Part shown: positions 14,999-24,285 of the stretch, one piece after another
How positions within the stretch are numbered: the first letter of the stretch is position 1
How the letters are laid out: the number at the start of each line of letters is the position of its first letter
Assembly (NCBI GenBank): GCA_947500845.1
Contig: CANMTP010000003.1
Coordinates: forward strand, 248,001 to 312,000
Source of the DNA: an uncultured Aquimarina sp.
GTDB taxonomy: Bacteria; Bacteroidota; Bacteroidia; Flavobacteriales; Flavobacteriaceae
Direction of reading: 5' to 3'
Length of the DNA stretch: 64,000 nt
Notes under the pieces: model-generated
The model's database searches: none
Told to the model about the DNA's origin: nothing
What the model saw: only the letters and a program-made list of their open reading frames with translations
Program-made: the position numbers and the translations under genes

Positions 14999-16148
14999 TT
15001 GGTTTGGCAAAATAATAGGAAAAAGCATAAAACATCCATGCCTGAGCCCAACGAATATATGGTATTCTTGAATTAAAAAATTTCTTTTTTTGATAATAAA
15101 AATATCCTATATCAGATTGCATATTGTTGATTGTCCAACTAAGTACTTTGTTTATCAAAGGTTTATTTTCTTCGAAAACATTCAATTTCCTTAAAGTAAC
15201 TATCAACTGTGCAGGAGCATGTATATCAATCGGATATATAGAATCATTATAATACTTAGAAATCCCTTCTTTCGTAAAAAAAGTTTCTAGATAGTATTTG
15301 AGCCCTTTAGAAATATTTTTCGAAAATTGATTATCTCCAGAAATAGTTTGATACACATAAATACATTCTAAATTATATCCAGTATGAAAATTATCGACCC
15401 ATTGGTGATATGGTAAGGTACCGTATGCCCAGGCACCATTTTCTTTTTGAAAATTACATACATATTTAACAGCTTTTTCTGCTTCATCTAACAGAGTTTT
15501 GTCTGCTGTATATCGGTATACTTGACTTAATAACTTTGCCCCTAATAATGAGGCATTAAAAACCTGAGTTTTGTCTAAAGGCGAATATGAAAATGAAAAA
15601 TTTCCTTGATCATCATAGGTTCTATTTAAATCATTAAGAATAAAAAGTGATGTATCTATAGCAGTATCTAAATATTTTTGATCTTTAGTAATCTCATAAG
15701 CTTCAATTAAGGCATCAGCTATGAACGAAGTAGCTACTACTGTTGGTGTGTATTTAGGCTGAAAAAAAGCACGTGCTTGCCAATCAAAATTGTATCCCCA
15801 ACAGGATCCAGAATATCCAGAGCTTTTTAAATCTAATAACTGATCAGATAGTTTTATTATTTTTTGTAAGTATTCTTCTTTAGGATCCAAATTATAAAGG
15901 TTACAATACCCTGTTACAAAAAGTCCTAATCCTTTTGGATTATATCCCTTTTTAACTATTGCTAATTTTCTAAAGTTTATTGGATTTCTCTTAAATAATT
16001 GAATCCATGCAAGTCTAATAAACCTACTTTTAGAAAATCCCGGGATTGCTTGGAAAACTTTACTATTTAAACCATCATATGGATCCCAACCTTTAAAGTT
16101 TTGGGTTTCGCAATATTCAATCAATTTATTAAATGATTTTCTTATCAT
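14988..16148 (-). CDS. Alpha/alpha-toroid protein of the polysaccharide cluster, function unknown
   Basis: The 386-residue soluble protein has no signal peptide. It is made of repeated helical hairpins with aromatic-rich turns such as YSGSCWGYNFDWQARAF, NGAWAYGTLPYHQWVDNFHTGYNLE and IGYFYYQKKKFFNSRIPYIRWAQAW. This pattern suggests an (alpha/alpha)6 barrel as in glycoside hydrolases, polysaccharide lyases, uronyl epimerases or terpene-cyclase-like proteins. It may modify or trim a lipid-linked glycan, but no catalytic motif is certain. In public databases such proteins have, as I recall, been loosely named after aminolevulinate dehydratase, which the sequence does not support. It overlaps the next gene by 11 bp and the previous by 20 bp. 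Confidence 0.6.
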   Translation of the reverse strand: MIRKSFNKLIEYCETQNFKGWDPYDGLNSKVFQAIPGFSKSRFIRLAWIQLFKRNPINFRKLAIVKKGYNPKGLGLFVTGYCNLYNLDPKEEYLQKIIKLSDQLLDLKSSGYSGSCWGYNFDWQARAFFQPKYTPTVVATSFIADALIEAYEITKDQKYLDTAIDTSLFILNDLNRTYDDQGNFSFSYSPLDKTQVFNASLLGAKLLSQVYRYTADKTLLDEAEKAVKYVCNFQKENGAWAYGTLPYHQWVDNFHTGYNLECIYVYQTISGDNQFSKNISKGLKYYLETFFTKEGISKYYNDSIYPIDIHAPAQLIVTLRKLNVFEENKPLINKVLSWTINNMQSDIGYFYYQKKKFFNSRIPYIRWAQAWMFYAFSYYFAKPNEK

Positions 16149-17334
16149 TGATATTTTGTTTTTCTCTCTTAAGTTTGTTGTATAATACTACAAAGGAAAA
16201 TACGATTGAGGTTATAAATATACCAGAATGTCTTTCAAGAGTGGATTCCGTAAGCAAAGGTATGATCACCGAGAATAAAAGAATAATACTTAATAAATTT
16301 CGTGAAGAATAAAAAAATAAGAATACCAACATTATAGGGATCATTAATAACCCCAAAATTCCCCACTTATAATAGCTCTCTAATAACTGATTATGCGCGT
16401 TATAACCATCACGATATGCGATTTCAAGATCATTAGTTTTATATTCTTTAAATAAATTATAGTTATCCCCATAGGTGCCAACGCCAAACATCCAATTCTG
16501 ACTAGATACCTCTAATACGGTCTTCCAATGCATCAATCGATAGTCAACTGTATCAAATTTCTTATGTGTTGACGAATCATCAAACCTTTTTTTGAAATTT
16601 GGTGTCATAAAAAAAAAACTGGTTATAGCTATAAATATAATAAGAGATATGATAGATTTTACCTTTATTCTTTTCTTGATTTTGGCAACCGTAAGAAATG
16701 AGAGAATAATAGCTAGGGTAATTATACTTATCCTAACGCTAATGAAATATATGATTATTAAAAAGAAAACAAGTCCTGCTAAATAAATTAACCTATTTTT
16801 TCGATCAGTATAAAAAGCAGAGTAAGAACAGTGACTTACAGCAATCAACAGAAAAATAGAAAAATATGTTGAATGTTTTCCTAAAATACTTGAGAAATCA
16901 GAATAATAAAAACCAATTTCAATATTGTTGAATTCCAAAAATACTATTTTCACAATCCCAATAATTATCGAATATAACAATGCGACAGAAAAAATATCCA
17001 GTAAGCGATATAAATCTTCTAATTTAAGATTACTAGTTAAAAAGAATATTGGGTATAGAAAAAAAACAGCTTGATTTCCAGTTTTTGAAATAGCTTTAGT
17101 GATATCAGATGAATAAAACACTCCAAAGATAGACAAAATGAAAGGTAAGCTAATTATCATTATTGCTATATGGTTTTCTTTAATTTTACTAATTTTATCT
17201 TTTAAATTTCCTTGTATTAACCAAAAAAACAGTAAAATTAAAACAGAAAGTGAACTTAAACTATATTTTGGTAAAGATATCGTAATAAAGGATAAAGAAA
17301 GGACAATATAAAATAGGTCATTCTTAACTTTCAT
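16129..17334 (-). CDS. O-antigen ligase / Wzy-type polymerase family membrane protein
   Basis: The 401-residue polytopic protein has about eleven hydrophobic helices and a late periplasmic loop with YRLMHWKTVLEVSSQNWMFGVGTYGDNYNLF and GYNAHNQLLESYYKWGILGLLMIP. This is the Wzy_C pattern also seen in the 9193 gene, with the conserved Arg, His and GxG positions. It is probably the repeat-unit polymerase or the ligase; sequence alone does not separate these. It overlaps the SGNH hydrolase gene by 11 bp and the toroid-protein gene by 20 bp, so it is translated as part of the operon. Its coding sequence is markedly AT-rich. Confidence 0.85.
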   Translation of the reverse strand: MKVKNDLFYIVLSLSFITISLPKYSLSSLSVLILLFFWLIQGNLKDKISKIKENHIAIMIISLPFILSIFGVFYSSDITKAISKTGNQAVFFLYPIFFLTSNLKLEDLYRLLDIFSVALLYSIIIGIVKIVFLEFNNIEIGFYYSDFSSILGKHSTYFSIFLLIAVSHCSYSAFYTDRKNRLIYLAGLVFFLIIIYFISVRISIITLAIILSFLTVAKIKKRIKVKSIISLIIFIAITSFFFMTPNFKKRFDDSSTHKKFDTVDYRLMHWKTVLEVSSQNWMFGVGTYGDNYNLFKEYKTNDLEIAYRDGYNAHNQLLESYYKWGILGLLMIPIMLVFLFFYSSRNLLSIILLFSVIIPLLTESTLERHSGIFITSIVFSFVVLYNKLKREKQNINDKKII

Positions 17335-18304
17335 TTAAATTTTTTATTGAATTCCTAATTAATTTGTTGAGATAATAATACCCTCTTTCATTTAAGTGAA
17401 TACCATCTATATAAAGATAGTTATTAATCTTGTTATCATCCAGATATTGTTGCAGGTCAATAATATTGATATTATTACTTTTCAAAGATCTAAAATATTC
17501 ATTCAAATTCATATTATATTGATTCCTTTTTTTAGATGTGGATCTTGGAAGAGTAACTAGAATTAATTTCGTATTTAGTTTTTTTTGTCTCAAATCATTA
17601 ATTAATTTTTTGAAATCATTTTCCACTTTAGCATAGTCAATATTATTATTAAAATCTTGTGCTCCTAAAAAAATTAAATAATAATCCGCTTCAGGAATTT
17701 CTTTAGAATTATTTAAAAGCATTTTGACTTTAGCCTTTTCGCTTCCCACAAATGGATAACCAAATAAATCAACGTTGTTTCCTAAAAAATTCATTTCCAG
17801 ATAAGGGTATAAATTTTTTCTTAACGCTTTAGCAGATTTCCAGCATATGTGAGAGTCACCAATGAAACAAACACTTTGTTGAAATTCTTTTTTTAGTGGG
17901 ATATGTAAAGCTCTTAGTTTACCTTTAGAAATAGAGTTACTTGGAAAGGTAGTCAACCAAACTCCAGATCTTAGAAAGATCCTTTTATTATTTGTTTGTA
18001 TTGATGAGCATCTAAAATAATGAATCTTATTTCCTACATCAAGTTCATAAGTATATTTTTCAGATTGGATTTTTTCACTTAAGTTATTTTCAGATTTAAC
18101 CACCAAAATATTATGAGCCATAGAATCGATATTTATCTTCCCATAATCTTGTACAACTTCGACGCCTTGCCAATCAAAACCCAATTGATAGAAGTCTCTT
18201 TTTAAATTTTTTTTGAAATCAACGAACAGTATTATACTAATTATCAAAAAAATAAAAATATATACCTTATAAGTAGAGAGAAAAAAGTTTAGTTTTTTAT
18301 TCAT
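17324..18304 (-). CDS. Membrane-anchored SGNH/GDSL-type hydrolase or acyltransferase
   Basis: The 326-residue protein has one N-terminal membrane anchor (about residues 12-28) and then an extracytoplasmic domain. The second half shows SGNH landmarks: block I FIGDSH (Gly-Asp-Ser), a block III-like LGAQDFNNN, and block V DGIHLNERGYYYLN with the catalytic Asp and His. Such enzymes add or remove acetyl groups on surface polysaccharides. The first ~140 residues after the anchor are beta-rich and may be a carbohydrate-binding part. Position between a polymerase-like gene and a glycosyltransferase supports polymer decoration. Whether it is an esterase or a transferase cannot be decided. Confidence 0.75.
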   Translation of the reverse strand: MNKKLNFFLSTYKVYIFIFLIISIILFVDFKKNLKRDFYQLGFDWQGVEVVQDYGKINIDSMAHNILVVKSENNLSEKIQSEKYTYELDVGNKIHYFRCSSIQTNNKRIFLRSGVWLTTFPSNSISKGKLRALHIPLKKEFQQSVCFIGDSHICWKSAKALRKNLYPYLEMNFLGNNVDLFGYPFVGSEKAKVKMLLNNSKEIPEADYYLIFLGAQDFNNNIDYAKVENDFKKLINDLRQKKLNTKLILVTLPRSTSKKRNQYNMNLNEYFRSLKSNNINIIDLQQYLDDNKINNYLYIDGIHLNERGYYYLNKLIRNSIKNLNES

Positions 18305-19357
18305 CTAACGTACAATTTCTTTTAGCAATTTATTAAACACAAAATCAGAGTCAAATTGATCAAAGCTCTCAAATGCATTATTAGCTAGATCCTTATAATT
18401 ATTTTTATCGATAGACTTGATAGCTTTTACGAGCTCTTTTGGTAATTTTGGGCGAATCAAAATTCCGTTATGGCCATTGGTTACAATTTCTGGAATTGCA
18501 TTCCATTTAGTCGTAATTATAGGGATTCCAATAGACAAACATTCAAGAATAATTCCGGGATAGCCTTCACCCTCATAAAATGTTGGTAAAACTAAAATAT
18601 CATAATTCTCCAGAACTTCAATGACGTTTTCTTGAGTCAAAACACCTTTGTAATTGATATTTCTTACAGTGGCTGTTTGTTTTTCTATATATGAAAAATA
18701 TTGGTCATTAATTGGACCATACAAATCTATACTATAATCATTACCTAATTCTATAAAAGCATCGATTATAACGGTAATACCTTTTTCGGGAGTTATTCTT
18801 GATATAAAAACGAATTTTTTATGATATTCTCTTACTTTTGGTGTTTGATATGGTCTTTTTCTGGAGTTCGGAAAATAAATCAAATTATTAAAATCGAGTT
18901 TTTTAAAAAAATCCACTTGTTCTTTTGTTTCGAACAGTAACACATCGCTTTTAAGAATAGTTCTATTAAACAAACTCCTTACCAATTTATTTTGATTTTT
19001 GTAAAAGGTATGGAAATTGCCTCCAAAAAAATGATATATAACTTTAACCCTTGCTATTTTGCACATTATTACAATTAAAGGTCCCACAGTAACGTGAAAA
19101 TCTTTTGAGCCATGAATTGATACTGTAGTTTTATTTATAACAACAAACGGAAATTTGAGTAATAGTATAAAAAAATCGAAAATTTGAAATTTCGGTTTCC
19201 AATTCTTTCTTATATTAACAAATTTTATTCCCGTATTAGAACTTATATACTCATGGATCTTTTGAGTCAAAATAGTTGCTCCTCCAATTGATCTAGGATC
19301 TTTAGAAGGAAGACTCCCCAACATTAGAAAGCAATTTTTCTTTTTTTTCTCTGCCAT
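18305..19357 (-). CDS. Glycosyltransferase family 4
   Basis: The 350-residue protein has a GT-B fold pattern. The N-terminal part contains GGATILTQKIHEYI (acceptor side). The C-terminal part has FISRITPEKGITVIIDAF, ENYDILVLPTFYEGEGYPGIILECLSIGIPIITTKWNAIPEIV, including the EGEGYPGIILE acidic motif of GT4 retaining enzymes. It presumably adds one sugar of the repeat unit on the cytoplasmic face. The annotated ATG overlaps the upstream gene by 56 bp; MLGSLPSKD, 11 codons later, is an alternative start. Donor unknown; rhamnose or xylose are available from the cluster. Confidence 0.88.
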   Translation of the reverse strand: MAEKKKKNCFLMLGSLPSKDPRSIGGATILTQKIHEYISSNTGIKFVNIRKNWKPKFQIFDFFILLLKFPFVVINKTTVSIHGSKDFHVTVGPLIVIMCKIARVKVIYHFFGGNFHTFYKNQNKLVRSLFNRTILKSDVLLFETKEQVDFFKKLDFNNLIYFPNSRKRPYQTPKVREYHKKFVFISRITPEKGITVIIDAFIELGNDYSIDLYGPINDQYFSYIEKQTATVRNINYKGVLTQENVIEVLENYDILVLPTFYEGEGYPGIILECLSIGIPIITTKWNAIPEIVTNGHNGILIRPKLPKELVKAIKSIDKNNYKDLANNAFESFDQFDSDFVFNKLLKEIVR

Positions 19358-20543
19358 AAAAAATAATAGGATATACTAATAATAAAGATAAGGCTAAATA
19401 TGTCAAATTATTAATTGAATACGAAACTAAACTATCTATAAACAATGCTACATAAATTATTAGTATTACTTTAAATTTTTTGACATTTAATTCATGAAAA
19501 ATAAGAGGAGTAATTATTACAAAAAGGTAAAAAAGGCTTCCTAATATTCCTATTTCTATGAATAAATGAGGAAAATACGTATCCGTAGTACTTAAATTCT
19601 GTCCATACCAGTCAAAATTTACTTCATTATAAAATGGTGACTTGTACTTTACTGAAGAAGGACCTCCAAAACTTCCTAAACCTTGTCCTAAAAATAGATT
19701 TGATTCTGAAAACATTACCCTGTATGATTCTGTCCTTGCAGAGTTTCCTTCAAACACGTAGTAATCAAACCGTGATAATGCACTTTCCCAAAATGATCCC
19801 ATTTTTTCAGGAAATAAAAAAAGAGTAAGGCTTAATATTAAAAAAGAGTAAATAACAATTCTAAGTTTTTCTTTCAGGAAAATGAAAATTAAAAAAAGAA
19901 ATATCCCAATAGCTTTATAGGATAAACTAAGAAATAAAAAAGCAATTGTTAGTCTTAAAAGTGTTTTTTTATACTTCCCATAATAAAACTCTTTCAACAC
20001 GAAAAACATGATTAGATTGAAAAACCCAAACGTACTAAAGAACCCTAATAATCCTGTAGCTCTTAAAATCCCTGAAACTTCGGGAATTCCGGCAAAGCCT
20101 TGGTCATCATAAACGTAGAACCATTGATCTTCTCCGCTTAACCATTTTAGATAATTAATTATTTGAAAAAAATGATTAAGAAGTAAAAAAAGAATCAGAA
20201 AGCTCAATATTTTATCCAAATGCTGTCGAAGCGAAAACCCATATAACAATACGATAATTGGAAATAAATATCGTATCAATTCTTCTATTGCAGACAAATA
20301 ACTAAATGATATTAGAACATGTGCAAATAAAATTACTGATAAAACAATGGAAAACTCTGCAAAATATCTCGGGATTTTATGAAATTTAAGTATTACACCA
20401 ATCATAAGCAAAAGGGACGTGAATTTTAATATAGCTCCCCAATCAGGTTCAACAAACCTGAAATATTCTGATAGAAATAATACTATCAATGGCAATACAA
20501 TAGATATTTGACTTATAGAAAATTTTAACCTAAGCGTCTTCAT
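19302..20543 (-). CDS. Polytopic Wzy-like membrane protein
   Basis: The 413-residue protein has about eleven hydrophobic helices. One large loop after residue 260 contains ALSRFDYYVFEGNSARTESYRVMFSESNLFLGQGLGSFGG and TDTYFPHLFIEIGILGSLFYL. This echoes the Arg...GxG and His motifs of O-antigen polymerases but is divergent from the other two members of the superfamily in this cluster. It is probably the Wzy polymerase for this polysaccharide or a second one. Its 3' end overlaps the GT4 gene by 56 bp and its start overlaps the next upstream gene by 4 bp. Confidence 0.78.
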   Translation of the reverse strand: MKTLRLKFSISQISIVLPLIVLFLSEYFRFVEPDWGAILKFTSLLLMIGVILKFHKIPRYFAEFSIVLSVILFAHVLISFSYLSAIEELIRYLFPIIVLLYGFSLRQHLDKILSFLILFLLLNHFFQIINYLKWLSGEDQWFYVYDDQGFAGIPEVSGILRATGLLGFFSTFGFFNLIMFFVLKEFYYGKYKKTLLRLTIAFLFLSLSYKAIGIFLFLIFIFLKEKLRIVIYSFLILSLTLFLFPEKMGSFWESALSRFDYYVFEGNSARTESYRVMFSESNLFLGQGLGSFGGPSSVKYKSPFYNEVNFDWYGQNLSTTDTYFPHLFIEIGILGSLFYLFVIITPLIFHELNVKKFKVILIIYVALFIDSLVSYSINNLTYLALSLLLVYPIIFYGREKKEKLLSNVGESSF

Positions 20544-21553
20544 TCAAAAATTTTCTTTTCCTTCAGTATAGGTACTTTCCTTAACAATCGTATATATTGA
20601 TCTTTTTTATAATAACTATCAAAAACCGTTTTAAACTCATTCATAATTTCCTCACTATTCACTTTAGTTGTATTATCAAAATCAATTATTTTCTTAGCTA
20701 TGGCCTCTGTTGAGTTAGATTCTAACATTATTTTAAATTTTAGCTTTGAAAAACTATCTCTGAAATCATGAATATAATTAGAAAATATTGGAACTACTCC
20801 ACTTGCCAAGTATGTACTCATTTTAGTTGGTGTAGATACATTGTTTACAGGAATATTTTCTCGAATTAAAAACCCATACTTATACTTCAAAAGTTCGGCT
20901 GAAATATCTTCTAATCTAACATATTTAATACAAACTTCTTTTAAGCCTAATTGTTCTACCCTTTCTCTAGCTATTTCTTTTTGAGAAGTTAAAAGAGTAA
21001 GTTTTGCGTCAGGAATTTCTTTTTTAAGAGATTTAAATACATTCAAAGTTAAGTCAATACATTGCCATTTTGCCATAGACCCAATGTAAACGAATGAAGG
21101 CTCAGAAAAATGTTTATTTTTGATTCTCTTTTGAAGGCTACTATTAAAACAAGGCATTATAAAAAAATTATCTTTTTTATAGTTATATTTTTTTAAGTAG
21201 TGCTTCTGCATTGCCTTTGAAACGAAAAAATTAAAATTTGAAGTTCTAAGTGCAAATTTTTCTAAGTAATAATAAATCACCCGTCTAAATTTACTTTGCT
21301 CTTTAAGAGCAGCTTCCTCTGGTATGATTCCTTGAAACCAATTAGCTATTAACAAATTAGGTCTTCGAGCTTTTACTCGAAAAAAATCAGTAACTGTATA
21401 AGTGATCACAAAAGAGTTGTTTGGAATCTTCTTTAACTTGGAAACAATAGACATTTCTTTATTATCCGATAATGCTTCGTTGATTATTTTTAAATATTCA
21501 ATCGTAGCATCATTAACAGGATTCGAACTCGATATATAAAATATTACTTTCAC
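20540..21553 (-). CDS. Glycosyltransferase (GT4-like, GT-B fold)
   Basis: The 337-residue protein looks like a GT-B glycosyltransferase. The N-terminal half contains NWFQGIIPEEAAL and FNFFVSKAMQKHYLKKY, a common lead-in to the linker. The C-terminal half contains FVYIGSMAKWQCIDLTLNVFKSL and the acceptor-side STPTKMSTYLASGVVPIFSNYIHDF, a variant of the GT4 donor-site segment with Lys-Met in place of the usual acidic pair. It overlaps both neighbours by 4 bp, in ATGA style. It likely adds one repeat-unit sugar. The unusual donor motif makes substrate prediction unsafe. Confidence 0.78.
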   Translation of the reverse strand: MKVIFYISSSNPVNDATIEYLKIINEALSDNKEMSIVSKLKKIPNNSFVITYTVTDFFRVKARRPNLLIANWFQGIIPEEAALKEQSKFRRVIYYYLEKFALRTSNFNFFVSKAMQKHYLKKYNYKKDNFFIMPCFNSSLQKRIKNKHFSEPSFVYIGSMAKWQCIDLTLNVFKSLKKEIPDAKLTLLTSQKEIARERVEQLGLKEVCIKYVRLEDISAELLKYKYGFLIRENIPVNNVSTPTKMSTYLASGVVPIFSNYIHDFRDSFSKLKFKIMLESNSTEAIAKKIIDFDNTTKVNSEEIMNEFKTVFDSYYKKDQYIRLLRKVPILKEKKIFE

Positions 21554-22671
21554 AAAATATCTTTTAATAAAAATTCAAACATATCATTTGCTTTTTTTGA
21601 ATTTATTTCAACACCTTTATTAAGCTTTGTTAAGATAGAATCATATTTTTTTTGTGTTTCCCCAATAATGTCTATTAAAGAATCATTAAATGGTTGTTTC
21701 CATACTTCTATTCCATCAAAGAAATATTCATTAACTAAATTTAATTTTTGTTCTACCTCAATAGCAATAGATGGTATTCCTAATAATCCCGCAAAGATGA
21801 TTCCGTGAAATCTAGCCGAAATAAACACATCAAAATCACTTAAAATTTTAAGAAAATCTTCTACGGATTGAGTTTTTGGATCCCATTTAATAAATTTTTC
21901 ATTATTTCCACATAATCTCTCTTCCCAATACTTTTCATCCTTAAATAAAATATAAGTTAGACAATACTCTTTTTTTTGATCCTTTAAATTTTTGATCTCA
22001 TTTTCTAAGCGCCCATAATACTCTCTTCCATTTTCATCATGATTCCAATCACGAACAATAATGCCAATATTATGTATTTTTTGTCTCTTTTTTTTGAAAA
22101 CTGAAAAATCAATTACACCTGGCAAAAAACATATATCTGTATAATGATGAACATTATTATTTAAGTTCTTTGAAAATTCAAAACTCAATTGGTCTCTTAC
22201 CAAAACCGCTGTCATAATGTTTATATGTTTAATTGCATTTTCTTCACCAAAGGATCCTTCTAAAAAAGGTCCTAGCCCTATTCCTACAGCATAGGTTTTT
22301 AAATATATTTTTTTTAAAAATTTATTAGCTAAATAAACTTTAAGTTTTTTAAAAAATAATAGTGGAGATTTTACAAAACTCACAAAATGATCACCAAACT
22401 TTTGAGTTTTTGACGGGGAAGAAAATGAAAAAAATTGTGTGCCACCTCCAAGCACTAGTATTTCATTTCTATATTTATACTCTTCTTTTTTGGTTTTAAA
22501 GTTTAAATTAGGAAATAAAAATTTTAAATAATTATTTTCAACTCCAAAAAATGTTACATCTAAGTCATTTTTTTGACTCCAATAATATAGATAATACATT
22601 AAAGCATCATCACCAAAATTCTGTTCACCATAAGCTCCTCTGATTGCTATTTTTTTTGTGGTTTTTGTCAT
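21550..22671 (-). CDS. Polysaccharide pyruvyl transferase family protein
   Basis: The 373-residue protein starts with the family hallmark RGAYGEQNFGDDALMYYL. It has LVLGGGTQFF in the first half, and FDVFISARFHGIIFAGLLGIPSIAIEVEQK near the end, matching the CsaB/PssM-like pyruvyl transferase family (PF04230). These enzymes transfer pyruvate from phosphoenolpyruvate to form ketals on surface glycans; some family members do other jobs in glycan assembly. A pyruvate ketal would add negative charge to the polymer. It is the first gene after a 123-bp gap behind wzx, the largest gap inside the polysaccharide run. Confidence 0.88.
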   Translation of the reverse strand: MTKTTKKIAIRGAYGEQNFGDDALMYYLYYWSQKNDLDVTFFGVENNYLKFLFPNLNFKTKKEEYKYRNEILVLGGGTQFFSFSSPSKTQKFGDHFVSFVKSPLLFFKKLKVYLANKFLKKIYLKTYAVGIGLGPFLEGSFGEENAIKHINIMTAVLVRDQLSFEFSKNLNNNVHHYTDICFLPGVIDFSVFKKKRQKIHNIGIIVRDWNHDENGREYYGRLENEIKNLKDQKKEYCLTYILFKDEKYWEERLCGNNEKFIKWDPKTQSVEDFLKILSDFDVFISARFHGIIFAGLLGIPSIAIEVEQKLNLVNEYFFDGIEVWKQPFNDSLIDIIGETQKKYDSILTKLNKGVEINSKKANDMFEFLLKDIL

Positions 22672-22794
22672 ATTAGTATGTCATTCTTTAACTAGTGATA
22701 TAATGTAAATTCTTTTTATCAATATTTATAGTAATTACTCTAGTTTTGTTTATAAATACTTGCAGGCCAAATCATACTCGTCGAATTCATATTA

Positions 22795-24249
22795 TTATTC
22801 CTTAATGAAAAATAATCGAAAAAAAAGAACTGAAAAAATTAACAAACCGGAAAATAAAAATACCAGATCGAATACGATTCCCATATCTGGAAAACTATAA
22901 ACTATTATTACCAAAATGAAGAAAAATATCCAAATTAGAATTGATTCTTTCGATTTAACGAGGCTAATCGGAATAATATTCTTTTTCATGTAAACTGGAA
23001 ATACAATTATGGTGTTAACTAAATATGCTATTAAATAACTAATTGATAATGTTTCTGAATTTTTTACAGAAAAAAAGTAAAAACTACTTAATAAGACTAC
23101 ACCCCAAATTAAATTACTAATAAAACTAAACCACATTAAGTCATTAACGATCATTATTCTAGCGAGTCCTTGCTTATATAGCATAATGGTCGATGTAAGC
23201 ATAACAATAAAAATTGTGGGTCTAAAACTAATATCTGAAACATATTCCTGTCCTAAAAGATTGCCAAAAAAATCAGAAAAAAATAAAATAGGTATACATG
23301 CAAATATTCCTATAGCCCAAGGAATAATTAAACTAATTTTATCAATACTTTTTGAAATATTTCCTTTTGCCATTAAAGTTATTAATGGTGCATTAAGAGT
23401 ATTTGCCGACATTAGAAGAAGTGACTGGAAAAGAAGAACTGCAGAATATAAACCTAAATTATTAAACCCGTTTTCTGAATTTACTAAAATTGTATCCACT
23501 AACCACTTAAAAGGAATTACCATTAGTCCAGTCATAATAGCTGGAATAGTAAACTTGATTAAAATTCTATATTCTTTCTTAAATTTAAATGTAAAATGAA
23601 TATCATTTCGTGTCATCTGTCGCTTAAGAAAAATAATACCTAATATTACTAGAATCAATGTGCTTAAAGTAAAGCCAATAAAAGTTCCTTCGAGGCCATG
23701 ATGCGTAGCTCCAAAATATAAAAAAATTAATAATGACAAGCCATAAAAACAATTAATTATCATTAAGTCCTTAAAACCTTTAAACCCTTGTAAGCAACCA
23801 GAAAGCATACTGCTAATAGAACTTAATAAAAGTAAAAAAGAACTAATTTTCAAAGTTGTAGACAAATTTGGAGCATTTAATACTTCCTCTGCAATAAAAG
23901 GAGCAGTAAAAAATAATAAGGCACTAAGAATTATTCCTAAGGAAATTGACGTAATTATCGTAATACTAAGTATTCTATTTACTTTTCGTCTATTTTCAAC
24001 CAAAAACTCAGGTATATATTTTGTTGCCGTGAGACTTATTCCAGAGCCCACGAATATTACAAATAAGTTTAAAGTCGACCTTATTATACCCACTTCACCA
24101 TTCCCCTCTTTGCCAAGTATTTTTGCAACCATTAACCAAGCGATAAACAATAAACCTTTCGATATCACAGAACCAATTAAGGACAATAAAGAATTATTAA
24201 CTAATTCTCTAATATCGCTTGATAGTTGAATTTTTTTGAATTCAAACAC
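22795..24249 (-). CDS. wzx: Polysaccharide flippase, Wzx-type (MOP superfamily)
   Basis: The 484-residue protein has about fourteen membrane helices. It begins with a short cytosolic tail and then SLIGSVISKGLLFIAWLMVAKILGKEGNGEVGIIRSTLN, a typical start for MOP-family polysaccharide transporters, and continues with STMLSGCLQGFKGFKDLM. It should flip undecaprenyl-pyrophosphate-linked repeat units from the cytoplasmic to the periplasmic leaflet. The single flippase together with Wzy- and Wzz-like proteins defines a Wzx/Wzy-dependent pathway. The coding DNA is very AT-rich, as usual for wzx genes in variable loci. Confidence 0.92.
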   Translation of the reverse strand: MFEFKKIQLSSDIRELVNNSLLSLIGSVISKGLLFIAWLMVAKILGKEGNGEVGIIRSTLNLFVIFVGSGISLTATKYIPEFLVENRRKVNRILSITIITSISLGIILSALLFFTAPFIAEEVLNAPNLSTTLKISSFLLLLSSISSMLSGCLQGFKGFKDLMIINCFYGLSLLIFLYFGATHHGLEGTFIGFTLSTLILVILGIIFLKRQMTRNDIHFTFKFKKEYRILIKFTIPAIMTGLMVIPFKWLVDTILVNSENGFNNLGLYSAVLLFQSLLLMSANTLNAPLITLMAKGNISKSIDKISLIIPWAIGIFACIPILFFSDFFGNLLGQEYVSDISFRPTIFIVMLTSTIMLYKQGLARIMIVNDLMWFSFISNLIWGVVLLSSFYFFSVKNSETLSISYLIAYLVNTIIVFPVYMKKNIIPISLVKSKESILIWIFFFILVIIVYSFPDMGIVFDLVFLFSGLLIFSVLFFRLFFIKE

Positions 24250-24285
24250 TAAAATGAAGTTTTGTGAATATTATTTATAATTAAC

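Noticed and set aside
23186..23599. 137-residue open frame on the plus strand
   Set aside because: It lies entirely antisense to wzx in AT-rich DNA, where stop codons are sparse by chance; no recognisable domain.
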